Shown here piece by piece: positions 5,843-6,501 of a stretch of DNA of 6,501 nucleotides; position 1 is the first letter of the stretch; the number at the start of each line of letters is the position of its first letter. The stretch is from Kordiimonadaceae bacterium (GTDB taxonomy: Bacteria > Pseudomonadota > Alphaproteobacteria > Sphingomonadales > Emcibacteraceae). The position numbers were made by a program, and so were the translations under genes. The notes under the pieces are model-generated. The model did not search any database and was not told where the DNA came from. It saw only the letters and a list, made by a program, of their open reading frames with translations. Location: NCBI GenBank assembly GCA_018699075.1, contig JABIPV010000300.1, forward strand, positions 1 through 6,501, given 5' to 3'.

Positions 5843-6319
5843 ATGGATTTAGAAAACACACTTTACTTAGACCTAGAAGCTGGGCGAGTAGTGATTGAAT
5901 TATATAATGACGTAGCACCTAATCATGTGACACGTATTAAAGAGCTAGCCCGCAGTGGGTTTTATGATGGCATCACATTTCACCGTGTAATTGATGGCTT
6001 TATGGCCCAAGGTGGTGATCCAGATGGTACAGGAATGGGCGGATCCGGTCAAAAAATTGAGGCTGAATTTAATGATCGTCCGCATGTGCGTGGAACAGCA
6101 TCAATGGCCCGTTCACAAGACCCTAATAGTGGTGATAGTCAATTTTTCATCTGTTTCGGTGATGCTGGTTTCTTGGATGGTCAATACACAGCTTGGGGTC
6201 AAGTATCAGAAGGTATGGAATATGTTGACGGCCTAAAGCGTGGTGAAGGAATGGATTTCTCAATGAACGGCGATCCTGATAAAATTGTTAAAATGCAAGT
6301 GGCCGCCGACGCCAAGTAA
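5843..6319 (+). CDS. Cytosolic cyclophilin-type peptidyl-prolyl cis-trans isomerase
   Basis: This second cyclophilin has 158 residues and starts directly at the fold (MDLENTLYLDLEAGRVVIEL), without a signal peptide, so it should act in the cytosol as PpiB-type enzymes do. Catalytic signatures are FHRVIDGFMAQGGDP (47-60, with R49) and NSGDSQFFI (95-103). F110 takes the place of human cyclophilin A W121, as is common in bacterial members. It follows its exported paralogue by 54 bases, and its strong AAGGA site at 5832-5836 is six bases before the ATG. The pair looks like a tandem duplication with split location. It ends nine bases before queA, which points to co-transcription with the queuosine gene. 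Confidence 0.96.
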   Translation: MDLENTLYLDLEAGRVVIELYNDVAPNHVTRIKELARSGFYDGITFHRVIDGFMAQGGDPDGTGMGGSGQKIEAEFNDRPHVRGTASMARSQDPNSGDSQFFICFGDAGFLDGQYTAWGQVSEGMEYVDGLKRGEGMDFSMNGDPDKIVKMQVAADAK

Positions 6320-6328
6320 TGGTCACTT

Positions 6329-6501
6329 ATGAAAGTTGATCTTTTTGATTTTGAGCTACCAAAAGAGCTCATCGCAATTCGCCCCGCACCTTCACGTGAC
6401 GGGGCGCGTTTGCTTGTGGTGAATGGAAATAATATTTCTGATAAAGCAGTAACGCAATTAAGTGATTATGCTTCATCCGGTGATTTGATGATCTTTAATG
6501 A
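6329..6501 (+). CDS. queA: S-adenosylmethionine:tRNA ribosyltransferase-isomerase QueA (5' part, cut by window end)
   Basis: QueA moves the ribosyl part of S-adenosylmethionine onto the 7-aminomethyl-7-deazaguanine base in tRNA and isomerises it to epoxyqueuosine, at the wobble base of tRNAs for Asp, Asn, His and Tyr. Only 57 full codons are in the window. The N-terminus MKVDLFDFELPKELIAIRP followed by S-R-D-G-A-R-L-L-V-V is the recognisable start of the family. The ATG at 6329 lies nine bases after the cyclophilin stop. No strong Shine-Dalgarno sequence is visible, so translation may depend on coupling to the upstream gene. The gene tgt often follows queA in related genomes, but that is outside the window. 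Function of the missing part is assumed. Confidence 0.93.
   Translation, partial: MKVDLFDFELPKELIAIRPAPSRDGARLLVVNGNNISDKAVTQLSDYASSGDLMIFN

Overview
The window looks like a chromosomal housekeeping locus from a fairly low-GC, probably free-living alphaproteobacterium. Three things point there. The gene order ssb, gyrA, coaD, two cyclophilins, queA is one I recall from Alphaproteobacteria. A perfect GTTC-N7-GTTC direct repeat, the LexA-box form used by that class, lies upstream of ssb. The spacer between ssb and gyrA carries short hairpin repeats of the 'GTCATCC...GGATCCA' type that I recall from many alphaproteobacterial genomes. I cannot place the organism below class level.

Layout. Positions 1-174 are a regulatory region with the LexA-type box, and probably also the upstream region of a divergent gene starting just left of the window. 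Then come ssb (175-681, + strand) and a good intrinsic terminator (691-721). Next is an AT-rich, unrecognised 212-residue gene (853-1491) whose arginine codons differ sharply from its neighbours. A 450-base gene-free spacer (1492-1941) follows, holding three copies of a short repeat and the likely gyrA promoter and leader. gyrA (1942-4698) begins with TTG. After it, coaD, an exported cyclophilin, a cytosolic cyclophilin and the first 57 codons of queA follow closely on the same strand, with gaps of 2, 23, 54 and 9 bases and no terminator I can see, so gyrA to queA is probably one transcript.

How the genes fit together. SSB and GyrA act in DNA replication, repair and topology. CoaD makes dephospho-CoA. 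The two cyclophilins are close paralogues: one keeps a signal peptide and should act in the envelope, the other should act in the cytosol. QueA makes the epoxyqueuosine modification of tRNA. They share a locus rather than a pathway.

I find no clear sign of a new multi-gene system. The parts that go beyond ordinary housekeeping are the unrecognised islet gene between ssb and gyrA, the adjacent repeat cluster, and the SOS-type operator at the left edge.
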